Shown here in pieces: positions 10,815-19,979 of a stretch of DNA of 64,000 bases. Source of the DNA: Nemania diffusa (lineage: Eukaryota > Ascomycota > Sordariomycetes > Xylariales > Xylariaceae); NCBI GenBank assembly GCA_038501195.1, contig JBBPUQ010000010.1, positions 203,501 to 267,500 of the forward strand. Reading direction: 5' to 3'. Below the pieces are notes generated by a model that did not search any database, was not told the DNA's origin, and saw nothing but the letters and a program-made list of their open reading frames with translations. The position numbers were made by a program, and so were the translations under genes. Every line of letters starts with the position of its first letter. Position 1 is the stretch's first letter.

Positions 10815-12539
10815 CTATCCTCGTCGCTTGTGATCTTCTTCGTCCTCATCTTGACGGTGTCTTTTGTGTTTATTAACAACCTCTTCATGTCCCCCAAAGG
10901 CAACGGGCTGGAAGGCGCTACCAAGAGATTCAACTTGGGCGTTCATGTCAGCGCTCCAATCCAGCAGTAGACTTACAATCTTTTGATGATCTCTAACTTG
11001 AGCAACCTTGAGAGCGTCGAGATAGAATCCACGTTGGACGCCTGTATTGCCACCCTTTTCTAGTAGTAGTTTAACTACCTTTTCATTCCCTCCATTTGCA
11101 GCAGCCACGAGGGCGTTGTCGTAAGGTTCGCATTTGATATTTATATCCGCGTTGTTGTCTAGTAATATTTCAACGACCTTTTCATTCCCTTGAAATGCAG
11201 CGGCGTAGAGGGCGTTGCCGTAGTCCCCACCCCGGGCGTTTACTTTGGCGCCTCCTTTAAGCAGTATTTGAACAACCTTTTCGAACCCTCCAAGTGCAGC
11301 AGCCTGGAGGGCGTGGCCAAACATGCCTCCTTTGATGTTTACATTCGCACCCTTGCCCAGCAGTGCTTCAACAACATTCTCATGCCCTGACAACGAAGCG
11401 GCGTGGAGAGCGCTGCCGAACTCCCCACGTATATCATTTATCTTAGCCTGTCGTTCTAGCAATATTTGAACAACTTTTTCAGACCCTCCAAGTGAAGCTG
11501 CGTGGAGGGCATTGCCGCGAGGTTCAATTCTAGCATGCATCTTCGCGCCCTTTTCCAGTAGAATTTTCACAACACTCTCATGTCCTAAAAAGGAAGCGGC
11601 GTGGAGGGCGCTGCCATGCTCCCCACCTCGGGCGTTTATTCTGGCGCGTCGTTCTAACAGTATTTGAGCTACTTTACCGAGCCCAACAAATGCTGCAATA
11701 TATAGCGGAGGTGGCGCTTGCAACGTCTCATCCGCGCCTTGTGATGATTTGTCAAGGGGGTATAATCTATAGCATGTCTGGAAAGCATTCGTGTCCATGA
11801 GGAAGTCGGCTATCAAGTTTTGAATAGGTAAAGTACTGGTCTTTACGCCCACAGCATAGCTTGCCCAATATTTCGCGGCATATTCCGCGAATGGGTAGCG
11901 TGTTGGGATATCCCTAAGTGGAATATTGTGCTCTAGTTTTAATAGGTATGTAACACAAATGTTTGTAAGTGATTCGTGAACAATTGTTGCCTCGAAATCA
12001 CTGCCAACATTGTGTTTCGAGACACAGGAAACAAGGTATTCTTTGACTGAAAAGTGCGCTAGCTGTATGTGTCGTACCGTCGCTGTGTCCCAGCTGTTGA
12101 TTTTGATATTGACAATAGTAGCCAGTTTAGTGACACAACTTAAAATATCTTCTTCAGAGTGCGGATTCCATTCGAGTGGACTCGACCTCGGATCTATCTT
12201 AATAAGGGCAACAGCTTCTTCAAAATGCAAAAGGCGGATGTCGTGCTTCGCTAGAGCGCCGCCACTAATTCCAACCATTAGTCCAACTTTGAGATTTGGA
12301 AAGCTTCGTATCATGTCTCCAACAACAGTTGCCGCGCTGACGAGCCCATATTCCCTAATGGTTGGCACTGCAATAACAACATTGTGTAATCCCATCCGAC
12401 CTAAGGTATAGGAGTTGTAATCTTCCGCGGGTTGGCCGCGCAGCTTTTCGTGTTTCTCGTCAAGGCATGTAGAAGCAGCGATTACTTCTTTGGAGAGGAT
12501 ACAGATCCATCCAATCGAGTAGGCCTTGGTGTCCGGCAT
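10815..12539 (-). CDS. NLR-like protein: phosphorylase-like N-terminus plus ankyrin repeats, NACHT domain missing
   Basis: A single 574-codon frame. Residues ~5-103 match the start of the nucleoside-phosphorylase-like (PNP_UDP) domain common at the N-terminus of fungal NLR proteins (YSIGWICILSKE, then YTLGRMGLHNVVIAVP, LMVGISGGA and KHDIRL). At residue ~103 the phosphorylase domain stops midway. The next residues (LHFEEAVALIKIDP, later QLAHFSVKEYLVS at ~160-171) belong to the region that normally follows the NACHT ATPase. About eight 33-residue ankyrin repeats follow (~277-540, pattern ALHAASxxGHExVVxxLLExGA), then a ninth that breaks off into a K/R/D/E-rich tail. No Walker A or B motif is present. 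The family acts in non-self recognition and regulated cell death. This copy looks like an internal deletion derivative that stayed in frame, so it may be a pseudogene or a decoy-like product. Confidence 0.8.
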   Translation of the reverse strand: MPDTKAYSIGWICILSKEVIAASTCLDEKHEKLRGQPAEDYNSYTLGRMGLHNVVIAVPTIREYGLVSAATVVGDMIRSFPNLKVGLMVGISGGALAKHDIRLLHFEEAVALIKIDPRSSPLEWNPHSEEDILSCVTKLATIVNIKINSWDTATVRHIQLAHFSVKEYLVSCVSKHNVGSDFEATIVHESLTNICVTYLLKLEHNIPLRDIPTRYPFAEYAAKYWASYAVGVKTSTLPIQNLIADFLMDTNAFQTCYRLYPLDKSSQGADETLQAPPPLYIAAFVGLGKVAQILLERRARINARGGEHGSALHAASFLGHESVVKILLEKGAKMHARIEPRGNALHAASLGGSEKVVQILLERQAKINDIRGEFGSALHAASLSGHENVVEALLGKGANVNIKGGMFGHALQAAALGGFEKVVQILLKGGAKVNARGGDYGNALYAAAFQGNEKVVEILLDNNADINIKCEPYDNALVAAANGGNEKVVKLLLEKGGNTGVQRGFYLDALKVAQVRDHQKIVSLLLDWSADMNAQVESLGSAFQPVAFGGHEEVVNKHKRHRQDEDEEDHKRRG

Positions 12540-12798
12540 TAGGTAAATACTTGTTTGCCTGTCTTGAAACGATTTGTTAGAATCTGAATTTGTGATCGGA
12601 ACACGCCTGATCTTATATACTTACCTAGCAATGGGTATGCAGGGTGACTAGAGTAGCAGATCAACCTTTTAACTCTCTAATTATATCGCTAGAATCTGTA
12701 TATGGATCGTCTTTAGTATACCTCTGTTGAGCGTGATTCGTGTTGGTGAGGGGTGGTTATGGCTAGAATGAAAGCAAGGCTATCGAGAGAATACGCCT
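12540..12798. other. Upstream region of NLR-like gene
   Basis: Short stretch between the minus-strand NLR-like start and a plus-strand ORF. It has no recognisable motif beyond generic AT-rich promoter-like DNA. Confidence 0.4.
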
Positions 12799-13254
12799 AT
12801 GACTGTAATGAGTGATAATTTAGGAGCTTGGAACCGAAGCACTATTCAGCTAATAATTTTTATAAAGGTCTTAAAGGTCCATGGTCTCATTCTATCTCAG
12901 TTAGGAATATTACCATTGCTTATTTATTTCCGAGGGAGCCTGACCTTTGCATCACTAAGGGATAATAATAGCCAGCCTTTTGAAACATATTATAATCTTC
13001 TCCCTCCAATGGCCTCGTTAGGCGCGTATTGGTTGGGTGTGACAATAACTTGCTCGCGCGTAGAGGTACCTCATCCTGAGATGTATCATAATCATTATAT
13101 TTTGTTGTGGTGCGGGGTCTATTTCAAGGCGATTTCGATACTTGTTACGATACACCAAGTAAAACATATTATCTTTATTGGTAACACATTTGCGTCGTCG
13201 TACATATTTAAGGTCACAGCTATTATTCTACTCAACCAGATTGTTCCTATGTAG
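12799..13254 (+). CDS. Unrecognised 151-residue ORF, doubtful
   Basis: An ATG frame of 151 codons rich in isoleucine, leucine and valine, with two or three hydrophobic stretches (around residues 18-45, 70-85 and 98-120) that could be membrane segments. I recognise no family and see no conserved motif. The DNA here is poorer in C and G than the genes downstream, so a long frame can arise by chance or from a mildly mutated relic. A splice pattern joining it to a neighbour was not found. Confidence 0.2.
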   Translation: MTVMSDNLGAWNRSTIQLIIFIKVLKVHGLILSQLGILPLLIYFRGSLTFASLRDNNSQPFETYYNLLPPMASLGAYWLGVTITCSRVEVPHPEMYHNHYILLWCGVYFKAISILVTIHQVKHIIFIGNTFASSYIFKVTAIILLNQIVPM

Positions 13255-13856
13255 TGTTGTTTAAGCGTTACGTACTCAGCCATAAACAAACGCGGCTAAC
13301 CATGTGTTCAGTGATAATATCATTGGTAGACTACGCTAATTACAAAGAAAATAGCTGATCAGCTTATGTTAAACTGCTATACAGAGTAGAGGTTCTTATT
13401 TCTATATCCAATTAGCCTGTAGCATCAAGCAATCAAGCGCTCTCAAACTCAAACTCTTTCTCAGAATATAGAATCAGCATACAAATGATTTTATCAGATG
13501 TAGAACATCTAAAGTGGTTGATTTGTATTACGAAGCAACAGAAGAGACTATTAATTGATTGTGAAGACTGCCCATTCTGTAATTCTAGACTATCTACCTA
13601 AGGTATTACACGTACCTAGTCTATTTGTGGGGCTAGCTTACTTAGGTGGGTAGTGTACTCAGTAGGTACATATGTCATAGGTAATATCTATCTAGACGGT
13701 AGATAGGAGGAACCCGAATTTGGATAATCTTATCTATATACTTTTTTTTTTCCATAATAGGTCCCTCATTGCCTACATCACCTGAAAATCGACCTCATCC
13801 CTCTACACAAGCAACTCAGCAGTTACGTCTGCTTTGAAGCTTTACTCGTTGTTGCC
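13255..13856. promoter_or_regulatory. Upstream region of the PET127-like gene
   Basis: About 600 bp without a gene. It includes a T-rich tract at 13741-13753 followed by a C/T-rich stretch up to the start codon, a common layout of ascomycete core promoters and 5' leaders. No specific factor site is claimed. Confidence 0.4.
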
Positions 13857-16800
13857 ATGCTCAGATTGGGCCGCCATGGACTTTGCCGCCTCAGCAGTTC
13901 TTATATCTGCGCTTCATGTTTAGCGACGTCTCATTCGTCTTCCATCATATCCCGACGACGTGCCGTCGCTAGCCAACATGCCCGCCCTTTTAGCACCACG
14001 ATCGCATGTCGCGAGACTGCCGCACCCGGCGCTGAGGCCGCCGCACCTAGCGCTGAGAATACAACCCCAGCCGAAATAATCGCAGAGAAGGTCGTGCCTT
14101 TGCCACCTAAGAAGAGCAAGAAGAAGAAGCCTAGCCAACAGAGTTCGGCAGCACCCCCCTCCTCGCCCAAAAAACAGCCGGAAACCGATGCTCAGCGCCA
14201 GTTGAAAGTCCTCCAGGGCGCGCTCTCGGCCTTACAGAATGTTCTCACCACGCAAGGTGTCGACGTTAGTCAGATACCGGCCATGATGAAACTCACCGCC
14301 GCCACGTCGTCTACAGAGTCCACGGTTAAAGCGAAATCTAAGCCTAAGCCTAAGAAGAAGGGAGACAAGAGCCCCAAGAGCCCCAAGACCACTGCTGCCC
14401 CGGACACCTCGAGTGAAAATGTCAAGACCACTGTTACACCGGACGCCTCGAGTGAAAGTGTCGAGTCAGAGGCCTTTATGCGGTCTGCTGTACTTGGGCA
14501 TCCAAAAAAATCTGCTAAAGCAGATCGCGCTTCTGCGAAAACAAGGCCGCGATCTATATTGAAGGCTACAACTCGTCCCGGCAAGCCATCAAAATCCCGG
14601 CGTGGTTCTTCAACGCCGACGAAACAGTCGAAACAGTCAGAAGAACAACCGGGGGTGGCAAAGCCTGCAAATTTAGGTGTACCATTTGGGACGGGGATAA
14701 AAATTGCAGGCAAACGTTCCTCGTCGGCCAACTTGGCGGTGGCACTTGATAAACTGCCTGATAAATTCCACCCCGGCCAGTTATCAATGGTTCCAATCGA
14801 TACTGTCCGACCGGATGTTCCATCTCTTTCATACGGCTTGGAAAGAGTGCTCTTCAATCCTGGTGTTTACCAGCTCCAGGATCCCCGATCTCGGGTCTAC
14901 AACTTCGACCCTTATCTTTCAGAAATCATGCCTGTCGACGAATTTGACTTCAATGCCCTGAAAGAGTATGTAACGTCGTCCAAGGATAGTACACTTATTT
15001 CAATTGCAAAGGAATACCAAAAGAAATATACGGGATCAACATCCAGCATGACCTCTATGCTCGCCCACTTCCATTATCTTCTCTCTGCGTGGCGCGAGAT
15101 CAACACGTCGATGTTGTCTAGAAGCTTTGTGCCCGAATCATCGCAGTATACTAGGATTCTGAGAGCACCCGCAGCGATCTTTTTGCACTGGAAAAATGGT
15201 ACATATGCAATTGATGCCGACAAAGAGTTTGACACCGCCAACATTCTCAGCATGTTAGGCAAATCTATGGAAAAGCTCTTGACGCTCTCCAAAGACGACT
15301 ATGAAAGGTACCGACATGGAAACTCGGATCAGATTACAGAAGAGGAGCGAAACGCCGAAGAAGCATTTCACTACACAGGATTCCAGGACTTTATGATGCG
15401 GTCACAGCTTGACGCCCATGACGAAAGAGTGCCTGGAACAGGCATGTTTGATCTTAAGACGCGTGCCGTCATTTCTATTCGTATGGATGCCAAGGGCTAT
15501 CATAAAGGTCTCGGCTACGAGATTCGAAATTCGCTTGGTCAGTGGGAATCCTTCGAGCGAGAGTATCATGATATGATTCGGTCTGCATTTTTGAAATACT
15601 CGCTCCAAGTTCGTATGGGTCGCATGGACGGTATATTCGTCGCATTCCACAACACTCAGCGTATATTTGGGTTTCAATATATCCCTCTCACAGACATGGA
15701 TACAGCCCTGCACGGACCTGAAAACCAGCTAGTAGGTGATCAAGAATTCAAGGCCAGCTTGAAGCTATTGAATGAGCTTCTCAACCGTGCCACCCAGAAA
15801 TGGCCCGAGCAATCCTTACGTCTGCACTTTGAGACAAGGACGTCCACCACAGCGCCGTTCATGTATTTCTTTGCCGAACCCACCACTCCTGAGGATATTG
15901 CAGCAGTCCAAAATGCCGGGAGAGCTTCTATAGAGGCCTTTGAGAAGGACATTCTTGGTCTTGTTAGGGATGCTGAGGACGACGTGGAACAGTCGGCTAC
16001 TCTTATTGACGACACGAACGGACAGGACTTTGATCAGGTAGTTCCCGTGCCTGCGCAAGAAATAGATAGCTTGACCGCCTGGCAGGAAGCTCGTCAGATG
16101 GTTGAAGAGGCAATGGGTGACGACGAAGAGGGGGTCGGGGTTGTAAGGGAAGCCATTGCAGATGCACTAGAGCAAAGCGGCATCCTCCGCGCCAGGTCGC
16201 TAGCAGAGTCGCGTGAGTACGTCAATGCCCTCCTTGAGGCTCTTACAGGACGCACACTATCTGCCCAAGCAGATGCGGCCGCTGTTTATCCTAAAGAGGA
16301 AGAGACTATTGACGAAGATGAGCTCGAGGAACAAACTACCCACCCCACGCAAGAAGAGCTAGATCAGAGTTTCCAACCTACGTTATCGCATTCAGACGAT
16401 AATGCGGTAACTCTCAATTCAGCTTTGGATCAAGAGATTGAGACAGAGAACGCCGAGCATGTCTGTTCAAACCAGGATAATGCCGAGGGTTCACCTGGCA
16501 CGGATGGACGTGACGGCCATACCGATTCTCCCGAACTGGAAGCCTCATCCATATCTTCACGAAGCAGTCCTCACTTAGACCAGCCTATAGGGGATAATCA
16601 CGAAGTGCAATCCCCTAGTTCTCAGACAATATCTAACGGAGATATGGAAGAAGCGGCTTCAACTACAACCCTTGGGACTGTTGATCAAGCAAGAGAACCC
16701 GAATTAGATGCTAGTAAACAGAAGGATCTAGAAGAAGGGTTTGAAGAAGACGACGACTACGAGGAGGCAAGCGAGACTGAGATCGAAGCAAAGGAAGCTA

Positions 16801-17576
16801 ACGAAGACGTAGCGGCTACGAGTTTAGAGCCACTAAAGAGTCTCATCATGCGCATGGCCCGAAGAGTTGACGAAAGACCCGTTCCCGGTATGGACACTGA
16901 TCGTCCTCAGGATGATGCATCTAAACTCCAAGCATTTGAACGTATTCTTGGACGGCTTATTTCCCAATCTAAGACAGAGCAACCTCAGAGGGCAAGCAGC
17001 GATGACAAACTAGATCAAGATTCCTCTTCAGGATCCACCCCCCTTGGTGCTGGCTCGGCTGAGGTTAAATCCGAGTCAGAGGCGCCTTTTCCTCCAGACA
17101 CTCAAACAGAAGGAACACCTCAGCCGGATGGCGTCGAGCAGCCTAAAACTGACCAAGAGACCCAGAAGCCTGAGCTGCTTGCATTTTCTCTAACCATCAA
17201 AAATAAAGTAAATGGTGCCTATGTGGATCGGCCCAACCGACTTAAAAAAGACGACGACTGGCAGGTTGAATACGAAATAGAAGAAGTTAAAGAACCGCGG
17301 GCGAGAAAAATCTACGAACAGCTCAAGGAAAGACGCCGCAAAGTTTTGTACGATACTGGCGATAAAGAGGCTGAGTGGCATAAGATGTTCCAGGGCAACC
17401 TGAAAGCGCTCACTCAAAAAGGCCGAGAGTTCAGGGAGCAGGAAACGCGGAGGGCAGAGGGACAGCCCGTGTATATATTAGGCACTGACGGACCCCTTCA
17501 GTGGGCAGACGTCTTTCGTAAGCAAACAAAGAACCTCCAGGCATCGGACGAGGAGTCCAGTGACTCCCAGAAGTGA
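13857..17576 (+). CDS. PET127: Mitochondrial RNA-processing protein, PET127 family
   Basis: A single exon of 1,239 codons. The arginine/serine-rich N-terminus without acids (about residues 1-50) fits a mitochondrial targeting sequence. Residues ~55-285 are low-complexity K/S/P-rich. The conserved Pet127 core runs from about 290 to 690 (LDKLPDKFHPGQL, SYGLERVLFNPGVY, AWREINTSMLSRSF, then FDLKTRAVISIRMD at ~530). The D-L-K stretch in that last block fits the acid-x-lysine motif of the PD-(D/E)XK nuclease fold to which yeast Pet127 has been assigned. The protein matures 5' ends of mitochondrial RNAs and degrades introns. A ~400-residue acidic, disordered insertion (about 720-1,130) precedes a conserved C-terminal block (~1,140-1,200). 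That makes it much longer than the ~800-residue yeast protein. It is convergent with the next gene. Confidence 0.88.
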   Translation: MLRLGRHGLCRLSSSYICASCLATSHSSSIISRRRAVASQHARPFSTTIACRETAAPGAEAAAPSAENTTPAEIIAEKVVPLPPKKSKKKKPSQQSSAAPPSSPKKQPETDAQRQLKVLQGALSALQNVLTTQGVDVSQIPAMMKLTAATSSTESTVKAKSKPKPKKKGDKSPKSPKTTAAPDTSSENVKTTVTPDASSESVESEAFMRSAVLGHPKKSAKADRASAKTRPRSILKATTRPGKPSKSRRGSSTPTKQSKQSEEQPGVAKPANLGVPFGTGIKIAGKRSSSANLAVALDKLPDKFHPGQLSMVPIDTVRPDVPSLSYGLERVLFNPGVYQLQDPRSRVYNFDPYLSEIMPVDEFDFNALKEYVTSSKDSTLISIAKEYQKKYTGSTSSMTSMLAHFHYLLSAWREINTSMLSRSFVPESSQYTRILRAPAAIFLHWKNGTYAIDADKEFDTANILSMLGKSMEKLLTLSKDDYERYRHGNSDQITEEERNAEEAFHYTGFQDFMMRSQLDAHDERVPGTGMFDLKTRAVISIRMDAKGYHKGLGYEIRNSLGQWESFEREYHDMIRSAFLKYSLQVRMGRMDGIFVAFHNTQRIFGFQYIPLTDMDTALHGPENQLVGDQEFKASLKLLNELLNRATQKWPEQSLRLHFETRTSTTAPFMYFFAEPTTPEDIAAVQNAGRASIEAFEKDILGLVRDAEDDVEQSATLIDDTNGQDFDQVVPVPAQEIDSLTAWQEARQMVEEAMGDDEEGVGVVREAIADALEQSGILRARSLAESREYVNALLEALTGRTLSAQADAAAVYPKEEETIDEDELEEQTTHPTQEELDQSFQPTLSHSDDNAVTLNSALDQEIETENAEHVCSNQDNAEGSPGTDGRDGHTDSPELEASSISSRSSPHLDQPIGDNHEVQSPSSQTISNGDMEEAASTTTLGTVDQAREPELDASKQKDLEEGFEEDDDYEEASETEIEAKEANEDVAATSLEPLKSLIMRMARRVDERPVPGMDTDRPQDDASKLQAFERILGRLISQSKTEQPQRASSDDKLDQDSSSGSTPLGAGSAEVKSESEAPFPPDTQTEGTPQPDGVEQPKTDQETQKPELLAFSLTIKNKVNGAYVDRPNRLKKDDDWQVEYEIEEVKEPRARKIYEQLKERRRKVLYDTGDKEAEWHKMFQGNLKALTQKGREFREQETRRAEGQPVYILGTDGPLQWADVFRKQTKNLQASDEESSDSQK

Positions 17577-18488
17577 GATAAGCGACTCGATTGAAGGGGA
17601 TGCTTAATCTACTAGCCGGACAATTTCGTCTGTTTCGAACATGCCTGGTTCGAAATTACGGGTGAGAAGGACAGTAGGCCGAGGGAGGGGAAAGATATTG
17701 ATTCACTTGCCCTTCAGCATGGGACGCACAAGGATGCTAATACATAACGGGTGACGGAATTAGGATTAGACGGATCCCTCGAAGTCAGCCTGCTTCGGTA
17801 AATCATGATAATGTGGACGAGGATTGGCTGTACGGTATAAAAAAAGGGGTGCGCTATGCCTCAGCTCTTGTAGTATATATGTATTATAGAATTACGATAC
17901 CACTTACCACACGTGCGCATCTATTCCTAGGCATATAATTAGCCTAGTGCAATCGTTATATGCAACGTTGAGAAATGAATGTTCTTATAATGCTGATTGT
18001 TAGGCAGATATATTTTAGTCCTTCCCTCTATCCTAGTCGAACTCTAGATGAAACAGTACATAAAATACCGAATGTAGTGATATACGAAAGCATGCTACGA
18101 TTGTTCGTTTTATAGAAAAGAACGTATCGGGGTTTCACGGAAACTGAAGCTTAATGCTATATTTTTCTTCTCTTTTCAAAATAGGATCATGTGGGTTATT
18201 CTTATATAGATATGGTACTTGGCCTATAATGACTAATGAACTTGCCTGGGCCCTTTCTATCTAGCACGATTCATTCTGTTTCCAAAACTCCGACCAATAC
18301 ACGCGGCGCGATTAAACCGCTACTATATGCCGATATACGTAAATGACGAAGACAAATTTCTCCCTAGCTACAGTTGTGTGCGGATCACACTTTTCTATGT
18401 GATGATATGCTGTTAACAAGGGGAGGGATACGGCAGGAATGATGAATAAGTAACAGGGACTGAGTGGGTACAGATAATCACCACAACT
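17577..18488. other. Convergent intergenic region
   Basis: About 900 bp between two convergent genes. A perfect 8-bp inverted repeat (TTTCGAAC / GTTCGAAA, 17633-17655, 7-nt loop) lies just past the PET127-like stop codon and could be a 3' end hairpin. Nothing else is recognised. Confidence 0.4.
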
Positions 18489-19286
18489 TCATATATTCGT
18501 AAACGGCGTCTTCGGAAGGTCTGGCGTTAAAGCTACGTTGCCATTACCATCACTCGGCCGCCCGAGCTCGACAACGAGGTCCAACCTCAGCTCTAGCGGC
18601 GATGGGTCTCCAGAGTGCTCGTGGTTCTCGTAGCCCTGGCTGATGAACACGAAGCGCTTCACAAATGCGGGTCCTACGTCTTGCGCGCGATGGTGTAGTA
18701 ATGCGAGAACACCGCGGGCGAACGGGTCACGAAGAAGGAGATCCCGGAGATACTCGCTTGAGGGACTCGCAGCGTTCGCTAGCACGGCCGGATAGATCTC
18801 GACGCTGTCTCGGGCGAGGATATCGTGTCCCATGAGCTGGAAGATTTGCTTGAACGTTGAGCGCGCAGACGGGTTTAGGATGTTGGTTACACCGAGCCAG
18901 CGGAGGTCTGACAAAGAGGAGGAGGGCGAGGCAGACACGTAGTTGTCTGCAATCATGTCCCTGTATCGCATATCTGTGAGGCGGCCCCCCTCTGGCAATG
19001 TTAGCTTTACGCAAAAAGTCACGTAGGCTGAGGGGGAGACTGCATACCCGTTCAGAAGCCTAGGGCTGTTCGAGCTACCTGGGGACGTTGAGAGGGAGTT
19101 TGGGAGTGTGATCTTGAAGCTACTCCATTCCGGAGAAGGGGTGGCTGTAGAACGTGGGGATTCGGCAAGATCTGCAAGCATGATGTACGCGTCTATGAAC
19201 TCTGTGTCCTTAGACTCCCAGACCGTAGACTCACGTATGAGGCCGAAATCTTCAACTGTTAAACCTGAGGTACTTGAAACTACCAT
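18489..19286 (-). CDS. Hypothetical protein, 265 residues
   Basis: An uninterrupted ATG frame of 265 codons with balanced composition, third-position GC preference and no low-complexity collapse, so it is probably a real gene. I recognise no family. Visible features are a serine/proline-rich stretch around residues 45-75, then a well-mixed region (about 80-245) with an RLTDMRYRDMIADNYVSA segment and a later LLLRDPFARGVLALLHHRA helix-like segment. No signal peptide or membrane helix is evident. The ATG chosen is the first in frame. No intron is needed. It converges on PET127 and shares orientation with GCN2 upstream. Confidence 0.55.
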   Translation of the reverse strand: MVVSSTSGLTVEDFGLIRESTVWESKDTEFIDAYIMLADLAESPRSTATPSPEWSSFKITLPNSLSTSPGSSNSPRLLNGYAVSPSAYVTFCVKLTLPEGGRLTDMRYRDMIADNYVSASPSSSLSDLRWLGVTNILNPSARSTFKQIFQLMGHDILARDSVEIYPAVLANAASPSSEYLRDLLLRDPFARGVLALLHHRAQDVGPAFVKRFVFISQGYENHEHSGDPSPLELRLDLVVELGRPSDGNGNVALTPDLPKTPFTNI

Positions 19287-19979
19287 CCTGTTATGTCCGT
19301 ATAATTTTTAGGTAGAACGTCGGCGAGTGTGTCAGGGGTAGAAGGCTTGAGTTGTATTCTTCCTAGCTAAAGCTAACGGCTTGGGTCTACTTGTGATTAT
19401 GTTGTACATATGATCGGAAACTGTCTAGTATTATATTAACCGCAAGAGAAATACAGCTAACGGCGATTATATAGGACATATAGGGTGTGCTTAAACAACT
19501 CATTTGAGATTCGTCAGGGGGTTGCGAGACATGAAACTAGACTTAGAAAGAATTGTGTCCAAGAGACAAAGAGCGTAGTTCTAAACCATTTGAGACGATT
19601 AGCTACAATGAAATAGTCACAACCCTTCCAATTACCTGTTTGTGATAATATGTATCTAACTGGCGACTGTTTTGGGCTTGTTGGTAGCTATGCGAGCTAG
19701 ATAGATCGAGTATGAGAGATTGGAACCCGACGGGGTCGACTAGTTGCACTCAAGCGTAAAATCATTGGCAGAAGGCGTGTCGATAACAGATTTCGAAGTT
19801 TCAATTTAATAGCAAAGACTTTACATATTATGAAAGATTTGGTTTAATTGCAAAACGATTCGTCTCTCGTTATACATCAATCGTGCTATGTGTGTGTACT
19901 TAAGTCGAAACAGAGCTCTTCGCTCAAGCTATCCTACTCTATGTAAGTTGTTCCCTCTCTTCTAGCCTGGCCGGATTTT
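19287..19979. other. Intergenic between GCN2 3' end and hypothetical gene
   Basis: About 690 bp of mixed composition. It holds the 3' untranslated DNA of GCN2 and the upstream region of the hypothetical gene. No gene or repeat was recognised. Confidence 0.4.
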
